From Progne subis subis (Eukaryota > Chordata > Aves > Passeriformes > Hirundinidae): 64,000 nucleotides of DNA. The position numbers were made by a program, and so were the translations under genes. Shown in pieces: positions 10,998 through 22,835 of the stretch (position 1 is the stretch's first letter; the number at the start of each line of letters is the position of its first letter). The notes under the pieces are model-generated. The model worked only from the letters and a program-made list of their open reading frames with translations, made no database searches and was not told the DNA's origin. The stretch is taken from assembly GCA_022316685.1 (NCBI GenBank), contig JAKJHU010000023.1, positions 4,544,692 through 4,608,691 on the forward strand. The letters run 5' to 3'.

Positions 10998-13900
10998 TTC
11001 CCAAATATCAAAACTATATTCATGCTTTTGCAAAAGATAGCAACAGTTCAGACCATCTCTATAAGAATGTCATGCTTAAGGCATCCACCCCTTCTTTCTT
11101 TTCAGTTACATTCTACTGGAACGTGTTCCTTTCTTACAACAGCCTGGCCTGTTATCAACAGTATGTAATACACATGTTCATGGTTTGGTACTGATTGAGG
11201 TTAATTAGTGGTTCTTCTTACATAGATGTCTGGAATTATAACAAAAGGTTCAAAACCTACAATTAACAGTGGCAAGTAACCTGTAATTTTTTTTCCAACT
11301 CCTCTACTAATTCTGATTATTATCCACTGCACATTTGATTTCTTGGCATTTTCTTTGACCTCTTCACAGTGGAGATGAAAATTTCACTGTTTAGGTAAGA
11401 GAAGTGCCATGTGGTTTCTCTACCACCAGAGATACAGCATGTTAACCTCTCATACTCATTTTGGGGGTACTGCCCCACCAAGACATAGCCTCTTACTCAT
11501 AATTCTTTATCAATTGCATTGCATAAAATGTGCTTGAATTCAGTGACCCTGACATTCATAACTGTGAAACGAAAAAGGTATTTTAATCACACAGCTAGGA
11601 CTGCAGAATTCTGTTTAAGACTAGTATACACTTTTTTTCTTTCCTCCCAATTTCTATATGAACCTTTCTGAAAGAAAAATTATGAAGGAGAAAATTATTT
11701 ATGTTGCTTTTGATGCAATATTCTCCATGGACAGTATCCTGAGGAACTATTCTCCTGTGAGCATATGCAGGTATAAATTTTCCTGAAATTTGAACTAGAG
11801 ATCTCTAAGGTAAATCTGAACCTTGACTGGCTTTGGAACTTTGGGATTGGTAACTAGGACTAGTGTGCTGGATTCAGTGTCTCATTTCAAGGCCCTTTTG
11901 AACTCCTTCTGTTAATGCTTGAAATCTGCAAAATATTCGGAGAACATTGAGATATTAAAGTTACATCTAGTTAAAACAGAAGTAAAAGGGATCAATGAAT
12001 CCTTTCAAGCTCATGCTGTCTGGTAGTCTGCATGTCACTCTCCAAAATGCATTACACTTTAAAAAAATGGAAGGTTACACTTCTCACCTCTGAAGGCAGA
12101 TGAAACAGTACGTGGCACTGACATTTGTCCACTAAAGCCCATTCAGTCTTTTTCAATCTTTTCAATAAGGGTCAGGGAGTCAGAACTCCCTCCTGCCAAT
12201 CACAAAATTATAATCTGTTTGCTGTATGGGAAAGTGCTCGCAGCAGGTTAGTTTTAGAGTTCACAGAAGATGTCTCAAAATTCTGCCCATGGTCCTGAGT
12301 TTGCAAGAAACTAATACAAATACACATAAAAACAGAAATATACCAGCATAATTCCTCCTTTCTTAGCTAAAGTCTGTAGTCTGCATCACTAGTTATTGAT
12401 CAGCAGAATTACCATACATATTTCAGACGCACAATACAATGGATCCACAACAAAGATCCTCAGAGCCCTCTCACAGTAAAGGAGAAATGGCTTAGCTGCA
12501 GTTGCTCTTCCTTCTTAGCTGCAGCTGCTGTATGGATGAAAGAAGCACCAAGCCTGGTATGGCAGGTTGGTGTGTATCCCCTGGGAGCATCTACACTTCC
12601 TCACCTTCCTGTGTGACTTCCAGGCATTCAGCTCCTGAGCCAGGCAGACAACAGGCCCTTGTCTTGCTGGTTAAATTGTGAACCATATGCAGAACCACTG
12701 ATGCAGTTCTGTGAGTATTCTGGGGTTTGTTGACTGGTTGTCACAAGCTTAGACACTCAGGAGCCAGTAGTTTATTTCAGGCTGCTCATACACGAGGGAA
12801 GTTGTTGAGAGTATGTCCCTCAGACATTACTGACAGGTGACCTTCATCTTCAAATAGTAATGAAATATGAGTCATTCTGATTCAGAAATAGGAAATCAGA
12901 GTCATTTGCCTCAGAAAAAATGTCTTTGAGTTCTCGGGACAACAGCCATTATAAACAGAACTTTAAAAAATGCAGGTGTAATGTTCTTTTCTTTTAATAA
13001 ACATGAATATTTCCATATCCAAATGATTAACTGCCTATACATGTCCTAAATTAAGCACCTACTGTTATGTCTGCCATATGGTAGCTCTTAACACATAATC
13101 CTTCCTATCTCTAAGACAACTTTGTGTACATTTGTTTGGAAGCCCAATAAAGCACAACATTTTTCCAGTTAATGTGGGGAGAACAGCTAAAACTAGAGTT
13201 CATTGATGATAAATGTATCCTTTATGTTAGTTGCAGACAATTTTAAATCTGCTTACATGCCTGTCCTTCCTAGTGATTCCTAAATAAGATGTTCTCCACC
13301 GTGCCACATGAACTCCTAGAATAATTACATTGATGTCAACAAAGAGGTACTGGAAGATACATCTATGAACAATTTTTTTTTGATGGACATAATACAAGGT
13401 TCTGTTTAAAAAAAGACAATTTTGAAAAAGAAAGCCAAAATACTATACGAATTTTTCAAATTATATCTTCTACATCTTCTACTGCTTCTCAAGTTCTTCA
13501 CAGTCTTTATCACAACTAAATCAAATACTTGTAGATGTCATGAAGATTGTCATCCTTCTGTCTGTATTTAACAATTTAAAGAAGATAATCTATCTTTGCT
13601 TTATATTTTGTCTCTTCCTTGTTCTTATGGCTGTACTTTTGTTTTCTTCTCCACACCCTAAATTTATTTAATAAAGTCACCAGAGGTATATCAAGGACTT
13701 TGTGAATGTTCAGTTAAACTATATCATATTTTTTCCTGACAGTTGGTGTTTGGCACAATCATAATTTTTAAAAAGTTTTGGCAGGAATTTGCTTAGGGAA
13801 AAATGCATTTTATCTTATTATTTCAAATTGCCCATCATCATTGTAAGGTCTGTAAGTTAAAAAAACCATTCAGGGTTGAAGCTTGGAATGCCAGTTACTG

Positions 13901-16407
13901 CACTACATTTTCATCTCATGTGAATACCTCCCTCCATACACATAAATATTCTGCCAAACTTGCATTAAACCTAGATTTTCCAATTTCTATTTTAGGACAT
14001 GAGGGCAATTTAGATATGAAAGGTACATTCAGTCTGTGAAACACAATGCTCTCTCCAGTGTACTGCTGCCTCCATGAATCAACTTTCCATTTCCTTCCTT
14101 ATCCAGAAGAAATTTATATTTTTGGTGCAAAGTGAAAGAACTTCAGCAGGGCACTGGAACCTGGCTGCCCTGGTGGGCAGCAAGAGCTGGAGCTGGAGGA
14201 TTTGGATGACTTTTAACTGCTCAGCCAGGGCATGGATCTGGTGCTGGCAAATGCTCAGGTGATCAGTAAAGGTTACCTCTAGGCTGATCAGGCTTTCAGG
14301 AAAGGTAGACCAAGGAACAGGGAGGGTGTAGATCCTGAGAGGGACAGGGCATGGCACTGTCAAGGATGAGACAGATGTTTCTTTGGTTCTGTTAAGCATA
14401 AAGGAATTTTATTGACAAAAAATTGTGACATATGTATGACTTTTGGTCATCTGCAGTGTTAGACACCATCTAAATAAGGAGGTTGAACACAGTTTTGAAA
14501 AGAAGGAAGCTAAAATAGGAGATAAGTGGCATTTAACTTTTTAAAGTACAAATGGGAGTCTGGCCTCAAGTCTCTCTACTTCTGTACGCAATAGATCAGT
14601 ATAATTCTCATACTTCCAGCTTCTAACATATTTAAACATTTTTTTTAATATATTTATCTTGGCCTAGCTTCCACCTTACACTTATTTGTTATTGTGGAAA
14701 TGGCAATTTTTGACATTTTAGTCCTTTAAAAGTGTCCAAATTTCTGAGAAAACAATATAAATTATGAGTGTAATATATACAATCTGAGACACATATGCAT
14801 AAATTAAATTATGATTTAAAGGTTTGGGAAGCCAGACTTTACCATTTCAGAAGGAGTTATGAAAATTTTTAAAACTAGCATACTCAATACTGTACTTCCC
14901 ACTGGTATGAACAAATACCATGAACTCTGTAAAATGCTGTGAGATATTTGTATGCCCCTGGATAAAGCCAGACATTCAGTAATGTGCCTGTAACAGCTAA
15001 TAGTCATTGGTGATACTGTGGTGGATTTATAATACCTGAGGAGCAAAGATCAGATATTAATAAAATAGACCATAATTTATACACTAAATGTAATCATTGA
15101 ACAAAGCAGAAATTAGCTTGACAACACAGGAAACTTAATTTGTCTGTTTTCTTTGTGAGTTCCAGCAGTTTGTTCCTTGATAGCAAGCAAGCACATTGGA
15201 AACATAATAGAACACTTTCTATTTCAAATTGTCCTCAAACACCATCTCGGTCTTTCAGAGAAAAGGCACTAATTTAGAGAAAATGAAAAAGGTTTTCTTC
15301 TACTCCTTTCAGACTTTGTCTTGAATTATAATCAAACACTGCAGAATCTGACATGCCTTGTCTGCAACATTAGTGTTCTATAGAGCCCATCACAATATAT
15401 ACATATAAACATATATAATGTATTCACACTTTCATTCTAGAGGCAATATTTATGTGCAGTTCAAAAACATTAGCTACAAACTTGATAAATAACTGTCTAG
15501 AATTTTATAGAAGTCTGAATGAACTGGGTAAGCTACATAATTTATTTTGAATAAATTATTTTGGATAATTTATGTCTGATGTTTGTCATAGCTGAACACC
15601 ACAAAATTTCCTTAGGACCTACTTTCAGTGTTGTTAAGAGGTGTCTAGAAATGAAGCACAAGAAAATTCTGTAAATTACATTAATTTTCAGGCAATCTGA
15701 GCTTGTCTCCCAATTCCTTGCTTAAAAAAAATCTTACAGAAATAAATATACTCTTGAAATGCTTACAATCATGAAAAGCTTATATTCAATGTCTTTGGAG
15801 ACTTAGATTCTCTCTTATGTTTCTGTTGAACATTCTTTTGTCCTCTCCCTCTGCTACAAACACCAAATCCCTGTCTTCCAGAAAATTTTTGTCGTTCTTA
15901 AGCTGAACATCTCTTAAATTAGGTTGGAAACACAAATGTAGAAACAATCTTCTCCATATGATTACTTGCTTTAACAAAGTTTTTGGAACAAGTATTTGGA
16001 ATTTGTTTTACACTAGAAGAATCCATTATGAGTGCTCTGATTCTCATCTGTGATAAGATAAAAGAAAGAAAATTATCATAAAAGTAATGAGGTTTTGCTG
16101 AAAGTGCACTCCTTTTCTAAACCATTATTTGACATAAAAGTAACCATAGATGTACATTGGTAAATAAAAATGTGTATCTACTGGTAATTAGTTTTTCAGT
16201 TTTTCAAATGCTGGGCAATAGAACTGTCTGCTAAAATATATGTAAATATGACAAAATAGATCAAAGTAATACTTCAGACTGTGTAAGAAAAGTTCTAAAC
16301 TTCATTTGGAAAGAAATACATCTTCACAGAGATGTTTACATGCTCTAGTTTGTTCCCACATAAGCAGATGGAGTTTCAAAAGATTAATTTTACTTGCTCT
16401 AATGCCA
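10998..16407. other. Intergenic DNA, no gene recognised
   Basis: AT-rich DNA without a clear gene or repeat boundary. 14100-14400 is GC-richer and looks slightly coding-like: one plus-strand frame gives acidic, Leu-rich text ending in LEDLDDF and then a stop. It cannot be assigned. The other short open frames look like chance. Confidence 0.55.
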
Positions 16408-16468
16408 GATATATATAGATAGATATAGATAGATATAGATAGATATAGATAGATATAGATAGATATAG

Positions 16469-16504
<36 letters not shown>
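16408..16504. repeat. Compound microsatellite (AGATAT)n then (AC)n
   Basis: AGATAGATAT-type units run from 16408 to about 16470, followed directly by about 16 AC dinucleotides at 16472-16504. The open frame read through it is low-complexity and not a gene. Confidence 0.97.
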
Positions 16505-16506
<2 letters not shown>

Positions 16507-19356
16507 GTTGCTCAGTGGAAGTGGGAGGGAATTCCTTTAGGATTACTCTGCAAATAAGTGCTCAACTAAAAAGATCCTTGAAAATGTAGACACATAAATA
16601 AAAATAAGTTGCTACCAGTTGTACAAGAGGAAAATTAATTCAAATATATATGACAAGATGCATATAATCAGTAACATTATGTAAAACCAGGAAGTTTTTT
16701 TTACCAAATCTTCATTAAATAAGATACAATATTATGCTAGTCATTAAAAAAATAAACAAACCTCCCAAATTCTAGAAAAAAAACTACATTTATTAGAAAA
16801 GGTTCTTGTTATGAGGGCAGGCAAGATATTTTGAGGTAACCAGCTCTGCCCACAAAACAGTGTTGCTAGTGAATCCTCAGCCTCACCTCTTTCACTCAAT
16901 ACATGCATTCCCTTTGGTCTGTGCTGTATCCTAATACAGACACACCTTCTCTCTTCCTTCTCTCTTCCTCTTCCTTCTGAATTAATAAAATGGGAAATTA
17001 ATCTGAGAAACATGCAGAAGCCCTATGGAGGTAACAGCATCTTCAAGAAAGCTAGATATGTATTCAAGTTTATTTATTTGAGATACGTTTCCTTAGAAAA
17101 CAACTTAAACTGTTTTATTTTAAAGAGCCTGACTGGACAGGGACAGTTATGTCTTCCCCACTGCCCTTTGCAAAGCTTCAGTGGGCAGGAGTGCAGCAGC
17201 AGTTTGGATGGGTGCTGCATTACAGTGCAGCCCTTCCTCCACCAGGTAGGCAGATGGAGAGCTGCTGCATTGGTCCATGCCAGAATTTTCACAGCCTTCT
17301 TACTCCTCCTGCTTCCCCCAGTAATTTTTGTTCATGAGCTAGAAATTTCTCAGATTTCTCAGATTGTTGATGCATAGATAAAAAGAGAAATCACACACTC
17401 AAGCAGAAGAGCACAAGCCATATACCAAGTATCTCAGAAGATATTTGACAGTCAGTGTAGGGTTACTACGCGTAGCAAAAACACACTGGAGACAGAGGAG
17501 CTCTCTGCCTAATTTAACAGAAAGATTGTTGTTTTCATGTTTGGGTGTATTTACTCTGTGATTGCACATGTACCTTTGATTAGGCAAGAGATTTCTGGTT
17601 TGTTTTATGTAGACTGATTGTTACAAGTCATGGTGGCCTTAAATATCTTGCCATCTCGCTTTACTGAACACAAATCATACCTCTACAAATTTATTGAATA
17701 AAGCTTGATCTAACTACTCTATCAAATCAACCTCTTTGTAGGCTTGAATAATATGAGGAAATTTTATGTCCTGAAATTATGCAGAGATAACTTTCATATA
17801 AAGTACAACATTTTTTCTTTAGACAAATTGTATGAAGAGCAATTCCCCTCCTTTGAGGAAAAACAACAAAACCTCCAACTTTGCAATAAAAAGTGAAATT
17901 TCAGGACAAAATTTATTTTCTTGGATGTGAACTTTAGTGCAATTTTCAGTCTTTCCTAGAACAAATGCACCTAGCTGAATCCCTTCTCTCATGACTCTTC
18001 CCAGATCTCACTTCTCTCTGCCCTAGTACTATGGTCGCTTGCATTCTACTCCACCCTCTCCATGGGACAGAGGGTCCATTTATACTACAACTCCAATGAT
18101 CTATCCATCTGTACTGCTATTTCATACCTTCATTGTATTCAGAACTTTTAATGGGGAGGAGAGGGAGGAGGAAGAAAGTGTATACCTTCATATTGTTTAT
18201 TTAATAAAAGGAGAAATACCTTAAAACTACGCCACAGTTGACACAGTAGTACCATGTCTCTTCTCACATGATAAAATAGTTTTCCATGATTATAAATACA
18301 ATATGTCCATTGACCAGATTTTTTAATTGCAAATTCAAGATAAAATTCACGTCAGAAAATATTCTGTGTTCAATAAAATGCAGTCTGTGTCTCTAGCCTA
18401 TTTGTGTAACATGCTGCACTTTGATAAACATTTCTGTCTACAGAAACAAATTCAGTCTCCATTGTCCAAGCTGTAGTGGATGCAGTAGAACACATTTACA
18501 AGGCAGATTTGTTACTTAAATTATGCATCTGTGGCTCAGAGTGTGCTTATAGTAAATCATTTCACTAAAGAGGTGCTGTCTTTGGGCAGCACTCTAGAGT
18601 TCTCTTTGCACTGAATATCACATAATAGCAATATGCTATAGTATTTTTTTTTTCCTTTCTCCATTTTTTCCTCTACTCTGCAACAAAGGTGATTCTTCAG
18701 CTTGCTGTCATTTGCCTCCAGTCTGAAAAAAATCTGAAACTTCACACAAGATAAAAATTGAAAGGCAGATGGAGGTGGAAACATGAATTTACTTTGCTGT
18801 CTCTTTTAAAGATTTTTTATTAATAAAAGAGGACTGGATTATTAGGGCATAATTATGTCATCTTGGTTATGTTTTGTTCTTGTCATTCATTTCAAATGGA
18901 TAATTCTCCATACAAACAAGTCTTATTTTATTGAATGCTATTATTTATCTCCCTTTTCTTCATTAAACATTAAAAAGAGAAGCACATACTGTGGAAATAA
19001 CTGTAAAGGTGCCTCGATAAGCTCATTCAGTAGAACAATGCAACAACTTCAAAAGGACTTTTGTCATATAACTGCTATAGCTGCAAGACTTTGTGTGAAG
19101 ATGATTTTGAAGTTTATGGATTTGAAAAAGAAAGAAAATCATATTCAAGGCTTCAAAAATGTTGAAGTGTGTCTATGCTTTTGCAACAGGTAACTGTAAA
19201 GATTCTGAGAGATTGTCTTTTAACCAGGTTTTATGCTATTCCCTAAAAATATTCAATGTTGTTCCTATATCCAGATGCCCAGGCAAAGTCATTTTGGTCT
19301 GAGGTCCAACTAATACAATGACTATGTCTATTTCAATTAATATCATAAAACTATTT
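16505..19356. other. AT-rich intergenic DNA, no gene recognised
   Basis: No domain, repeat end or RNA gene seen. A slightly GC-richer patch at 17130-17330 has overlapping open frames on both strands, without recognisable product. Confidence 0.55.
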
Positions 19357-19362
19357 CAAAAT

Positions 19363-19651
19363 TGCTGCCTCCACTGAGGCGTTCCTGGTTCAGGAACGTC
19401 ACGGCAGCCACACCCAGGCTCCTCGGGCCATCAGCTCACAGACACCAATATGGTGGATGGCAAATGGCATTTATTAACTGATTACATGGAGTTATAAAAC
19501 TTCTGTTCACTGCGTCACTTCAGTCTGCTTACGTTACAAACTAAGTGTCGCTTACCTTATCAGGGACACTAAACAACTAAGTGTTGAGGGAGGGGTTCTG
19601 TCTGCCCATACAGCGCGATATCTTCCGACCGCCTGTCCCTAATCTCCCACA
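19363..19651 (-). repeat. 3' LTR of the gag-env provirus
   Basis: A 289-bp LTR. In minus sense it starts TGTGGGAGATTAGGG. A polyadenylation signal AATAAA (plus-strand tttatt) is at 19470-19475. It pairs with 22537-22829, differing by scattered substitutions and small indels, including a 4-bp-longer left part in the other copy. Confidence 0.92.
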
Positions 19652-19665
19652 TTCTCCCCCCCCTC
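19652..19665 (-). other. Polypurine tract
   Basis: Minus strand GAGGGGGGGGAGAA, immediately upstream of the 3' LTR: a textbook position and composition for plus-strand priming. Confidence 0.88.
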
Positions 19666-19777
19666 ATGATTAAGTAAAAAACCTATAAAAGTATAAATGT
19701 TATAAAAAATGCAAAAGCTGTTAAAGTTAGTATAATAGGATACAAAAGTGATATAACATGTTAGTAATAAGTGCACT

Positions 19778-20950
19778 TCAAGGTAATTGCAGGCGTTCAA
19801 CAAATAAGATGTCGACTTTCTCTAAACGGCTTCTAACAAATGACACTAACTTGTTCAAAATGCAAGGCCCAAAAATCAATACCAAGAGTATCATGGTGAG
19901 AGGGCCTATCAGGGTGGAAACAAGGGTGGCCAGGCATGGGGACTGGTTGAACCATGACTCAAACCATCCTTGTTGGGACTCTCTCTTTCTCTGGGCTAAT
20001 CTTTCTCTTAGTTGGGCCATGGAGTCTCGCACGACTCCAGTATGGTCTGCATAAAATCAGCATTCTTCTCTCAAGGCGGCACACAGGCCTCCTTGCTGCA
20101 TGAGCAAGAGGTCCAGTCCTCGTCTGTTCTGCAGGATGACTTCTGAAAGTGAGGAGATAGACTCCTCCAGAGAGGAGATGGATTTTTCAATTCTTAACAA
20201 GTCCTCATCAATTGTCATTTACAGCTGAGAAAGTCCTTGGTGTTGGGTCATGAGAGCTGAAACACCTGTGGCTGTACCGGCAGCTCCTAGGCCAAGGAGC
20301 ATTGCAATGGTTATACCAGTCATTACTTCTCTTTTGCGGGGCTGGATGGTTTCTTCTAAAAAGCGATACATTTCCTCTTCTTGGTGATACAGGACTCTAG
20401 GAACAATAAGAACTTGGACACAAAAGTCAGCAAGGTTATTGAATTTACCAAGGTACACACAGGGGGTTATTCTAGATTGTTGACAAACCCACATTCCTGG
20501 TATGAACGGGACTGCCCACTTATCAGTCTTTTCGCTAGGTTGGATGAACTCAGCACAAATGTTTCCCATCTGCTTTGCTAAGGTTACATTGCCAAAGCAC
20601 TTGCCTCGGCCTGTGACTTGACTCAGGGTAATTTCCCTCCAGGGGGTGTCCCATCTACAGTTGTGTGGATTATCTGCTGCAGAATATTCGAAAGGAACAT
20701 CAAGGGCGACACCCTCATAAAAAGGAGGTTCTGCATTATAACATAACCAGCATGATTTTGTAAAATTTGGATTGGATTGGTTCAATGACAAAAAGGTAGC
20801 ATTTAACACACTAAGAAATGGATTGTAAGGAGCTGACTTAGGTTTTTGGTAAATAGCTAAAGGACTAGATGAGGAGGAGGTGCTAGGTGTGGCCTCCCTC
20901 TTGTGTCTGCGTGCTGTAAGATTCTGATAGGGTTCAATTGATTTGCACCA
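19778..20950 (-). pseudogene. env: Gamma-type retroviral env, SU and TM parts (broken)
   Basis: Env mediates receptor binding and membrane fusion. The minus strand at 20222-20950 reads part of the surface subunit with the covalent-link motif CWLC at 20741-20752. A basic cleavage site, RKR, follows, then a hydrophobic fusion-peptide-like stretch rich in Gly and Ala. A TAA stop at 20219-20221 cuts the ectodomain, and a TGA at 20057-20059 falls directly after the CX6C of the TM cysteine motif. The same frame reopens at 19778-20032 with the membrane span [20 protein letters not shown] and a short tail. So the frame is conserved and only stops break it. CWLC plus the TM cysteine motif mark gamma-type env. 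The amino end, including the signal peptide, is missing because gag capsid sequence adjoins near 20940. Confidence 0.9.
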
Positions 20951-22418
20951 GTTACTAAGGCTAGTTGCTTTGCACAATTGTCTTCCCACTCTTGTTTAAA
21001 AACTATCATCCCTGCCCCATCAAAAATCAATCTGCAAGTTTGCTTTATGTCAAACGGGAGCATGTCATCCCCTCCAAAACACTATCAATGAGAGTAGAAA
21101 CCATAGCTGAATTGATCCCTCTGTCAGTTATTGCTTTAACAATTGCTTGTACATCCTTAGGATTTACTGGTGAGTACGTTCTCTGGTTTCCACCTGCCCC
21201 CCCGTCTCTGACTGGAAAAGCCAGTGTGGCCGATGGACCCCAATCGGCGCATGCCATTTTTAATCTTGTCCAGTCTGTGAGAGGAGTTTGTTCTTTTTCT
21301 GACTTCCCCTCAACCCAAGTAGAAACATTGTTGTTACTGATTTTATATACTGTTACTTCTTCTCTGTCTGAGCCGGAGCCAGAGCCCGCTGCAGAGGACT
21401 GGCTGTCCCAGTCCTCTGAGCTAGAGTCTGATTCAGAGTCGGAACTCGACTGACTGGCTGCTTCCGGGCTCTGGACCCTTTTGGTGGGGCTCCGACCCCG
21501 CCCCTTTCCCTCAGGGCTGGGCCACTCCTTCCCTCTGGGCCCCCGCCCCTTAAAACTGTGTTCCTTAAAAGAATGTGCTTTTTGGCAAGCATTCTGATTA
21601 GCTTTAATTCCCCCTTTGAGTTTTCCCCCCTTCTTTTGCTCGCGCGTGTCCGCGTTATCAAACAGTCTTTGTTTTCATTGGCAATGTGCCTGCTATCTAA
21701 AAGACCTTCTTTGTTTTCTGCATCCCCGGTATCTAACAAACATTCCTTGTTCAGTCCAACTGCATTCCTGCACTCTCCCAGGGATTCAGTGCAATCCCGT
21801 GCCCACATAAGGTGGGGGTCCCTCTTCAACCCCCTCCAACAGCAATTCAGTGGCAGAATTTTTGGCAGCATTCCTGGCTTCCTCAGCTAAACCATCCCAA
21901 AATAATTGTGCCTGTCTTTTTCCCTCAGCAGGTGACCCTGGGCTTGAAGGCTTTGAAGAGAGCTTTTGTTCCTCCGAGTCTCTGCACTCGGCAGAATTAA
22001 CCTTATCAACAGCCTGAACACTGTCCCTGACCTTCAGATCACATTTTTTTACACTCTGACAATCCTCTTTAAAAGTTTCCTCTGAAAAAGTTTGCATTGC
22101 TGCCCGCACCCCTAATTGCGGAGTAAATCTTAAACAATTCTGGGCAGCTTTACAGGTCTCCTGCTCTTGCAGAGCTTTTTGCAAAGCCTGCACAACTTTT
22201 CCCCATGATTTAAGATTTTTCCCTGAGCCAGAAGACATTGTCTCCTGGGCCAGAGCTTTCGTGCATTGTTCCCAAATATCTGGGTGGAGAATGTCCACCG
22301 GTCGATCAATGACCCCAAGTTGCAGAAGCCTCGTCACTGCAAGGGTAAAATCTTTTGCTTAACAATCAATCCCCCACTGCTTATGAATCTGAGATACGAC
22401 CTTCACGAGAGCTTCCAT
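20860..22418 (-). pseudogene. gag: gag: matrix, PPPY late domain, partial capsid (broken)
   Basis: The start ATG is at 22416-22418, opening MEALVKVVSQ. A TAA stop at codon 20 (22359-22361) breaks it at once. The same frame then runs to a TGA at 21786-21788, and just before it encodes GPPPYVGTGL, a PPPY late-budding motif. The same frame is seen again at 21045-21257 (TYSPVNPKDVQAIVKAI), which looks like the capsid amino part. A frameshift near 21045-21063 moves the next piece (LPFDIKQTCRLIF) to another frame. Capsid text stops near 20940, where env begins. The matrix and PPPY region recalls alpharetroviral gag and the capsid recalls beta/alpha types. That is family knowledge, not a search. Confidence 0.82.
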
Positions 22419-22515
22419 CCTCTTCGCGGGTCCTGGGAACGTCCTCCTCACCGAGCTGGCCCACTGCTCAGCCGTCGTTCACCCATCCAGGCCATTCCCA
22501 TTCTCCCAGGCGATG

Positions 22516-22534
22516 TCCCGGGGTTTCGGCACCA
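22516..22534 (-). other. Primer binding site, tRNA-Phe-like with one extra C
   Basis: The minus strand reads TGGTGCCGAAACCCCGGGA, 2 nt inside the 5' LTR. As I know it, the tRNA-Phe primer complement is the same with three C in the middle run rather than four. The extra C is likely a later change or slippage. Confidence 0.75.
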
Positions 22535-22536
22535 CT

Positions 22537-22829
22537 TGCTGCCTCCGCTGAGGCGACGCGACCTGGTTCAGGAACAACACGGCAGCCACACCCAGGCTGC
22601 TCAGTCCATTAGCTCACAGACACCAGTGTGGTGGGCGGCAAATGGCATTTATTAACTGGTTACATGGGGTTATAAAACCTCTGTTTGCTACATCACTTCC
22701 CTCTGCTTACATTACAAACTAGGTGTTGCTTAGCTTATCAAGGGCACTAAACAACTAAGTGTTGAGGGAGGGGTTCTGTCTACCTGTACAACGCGATATC
22801 TTCCGACCGCCTGTCCCTAATCTCCCACA
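22537..22829 (-). repeat. 5' LTR of the gag-env provirus
   Basis: A 293-bp partner of 19363-19651, with AATAAA on the minus strand at 22648-22653. It is followed on the right by the TSD CAAAAT. Confidence 0.92.
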
Positions 22830-22835
22830 CAAAAT

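Larger units (their letters stand above)
19357..22835 (-). mobile_element. Second provirus: gag-env with pol deleted, TSD CAAAAT
   Basis: A 3.47-kb element, LTR to LTR 19363-22829, minus orientation. The flanks 19357-19362 and 22830-22835 are both CAAAAT, a perfect 6-bp TSD, so the element is bounded on both sides. Inside, in minus order, are a tRNA-Phe-like primer site, gag (matrix, PPPY, amino part of capsid), then directly gamma-type env SU and TM, then a polypurine tract. The carboxyl part of capsid, nucleocapsid, protease and all of pol are missing. It could only have moved with proteins from another element. LTRs differ at many sites in both directions, so it is older than the 4.3-kb element and is not obviously edited. 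Confidence 0.93.

Noticed and set aside
4318..11002. A TSD aaccc/ttccc for the edited provirus
   Set aside because: Only three of five bases agree; not enough to call a duplication.
21353..21871. 172-codon minus-strand frame as a separate viral protein
   Set aside because: It overlaps the end of the gag matrix-PPPY region in another frame and shows no motif; most likely a shadow frame.
19363..22829. G-to-A editing of the second provirus
   Set aside because: LTR differences go in both directions and include indels; this fits ordinary ageing.
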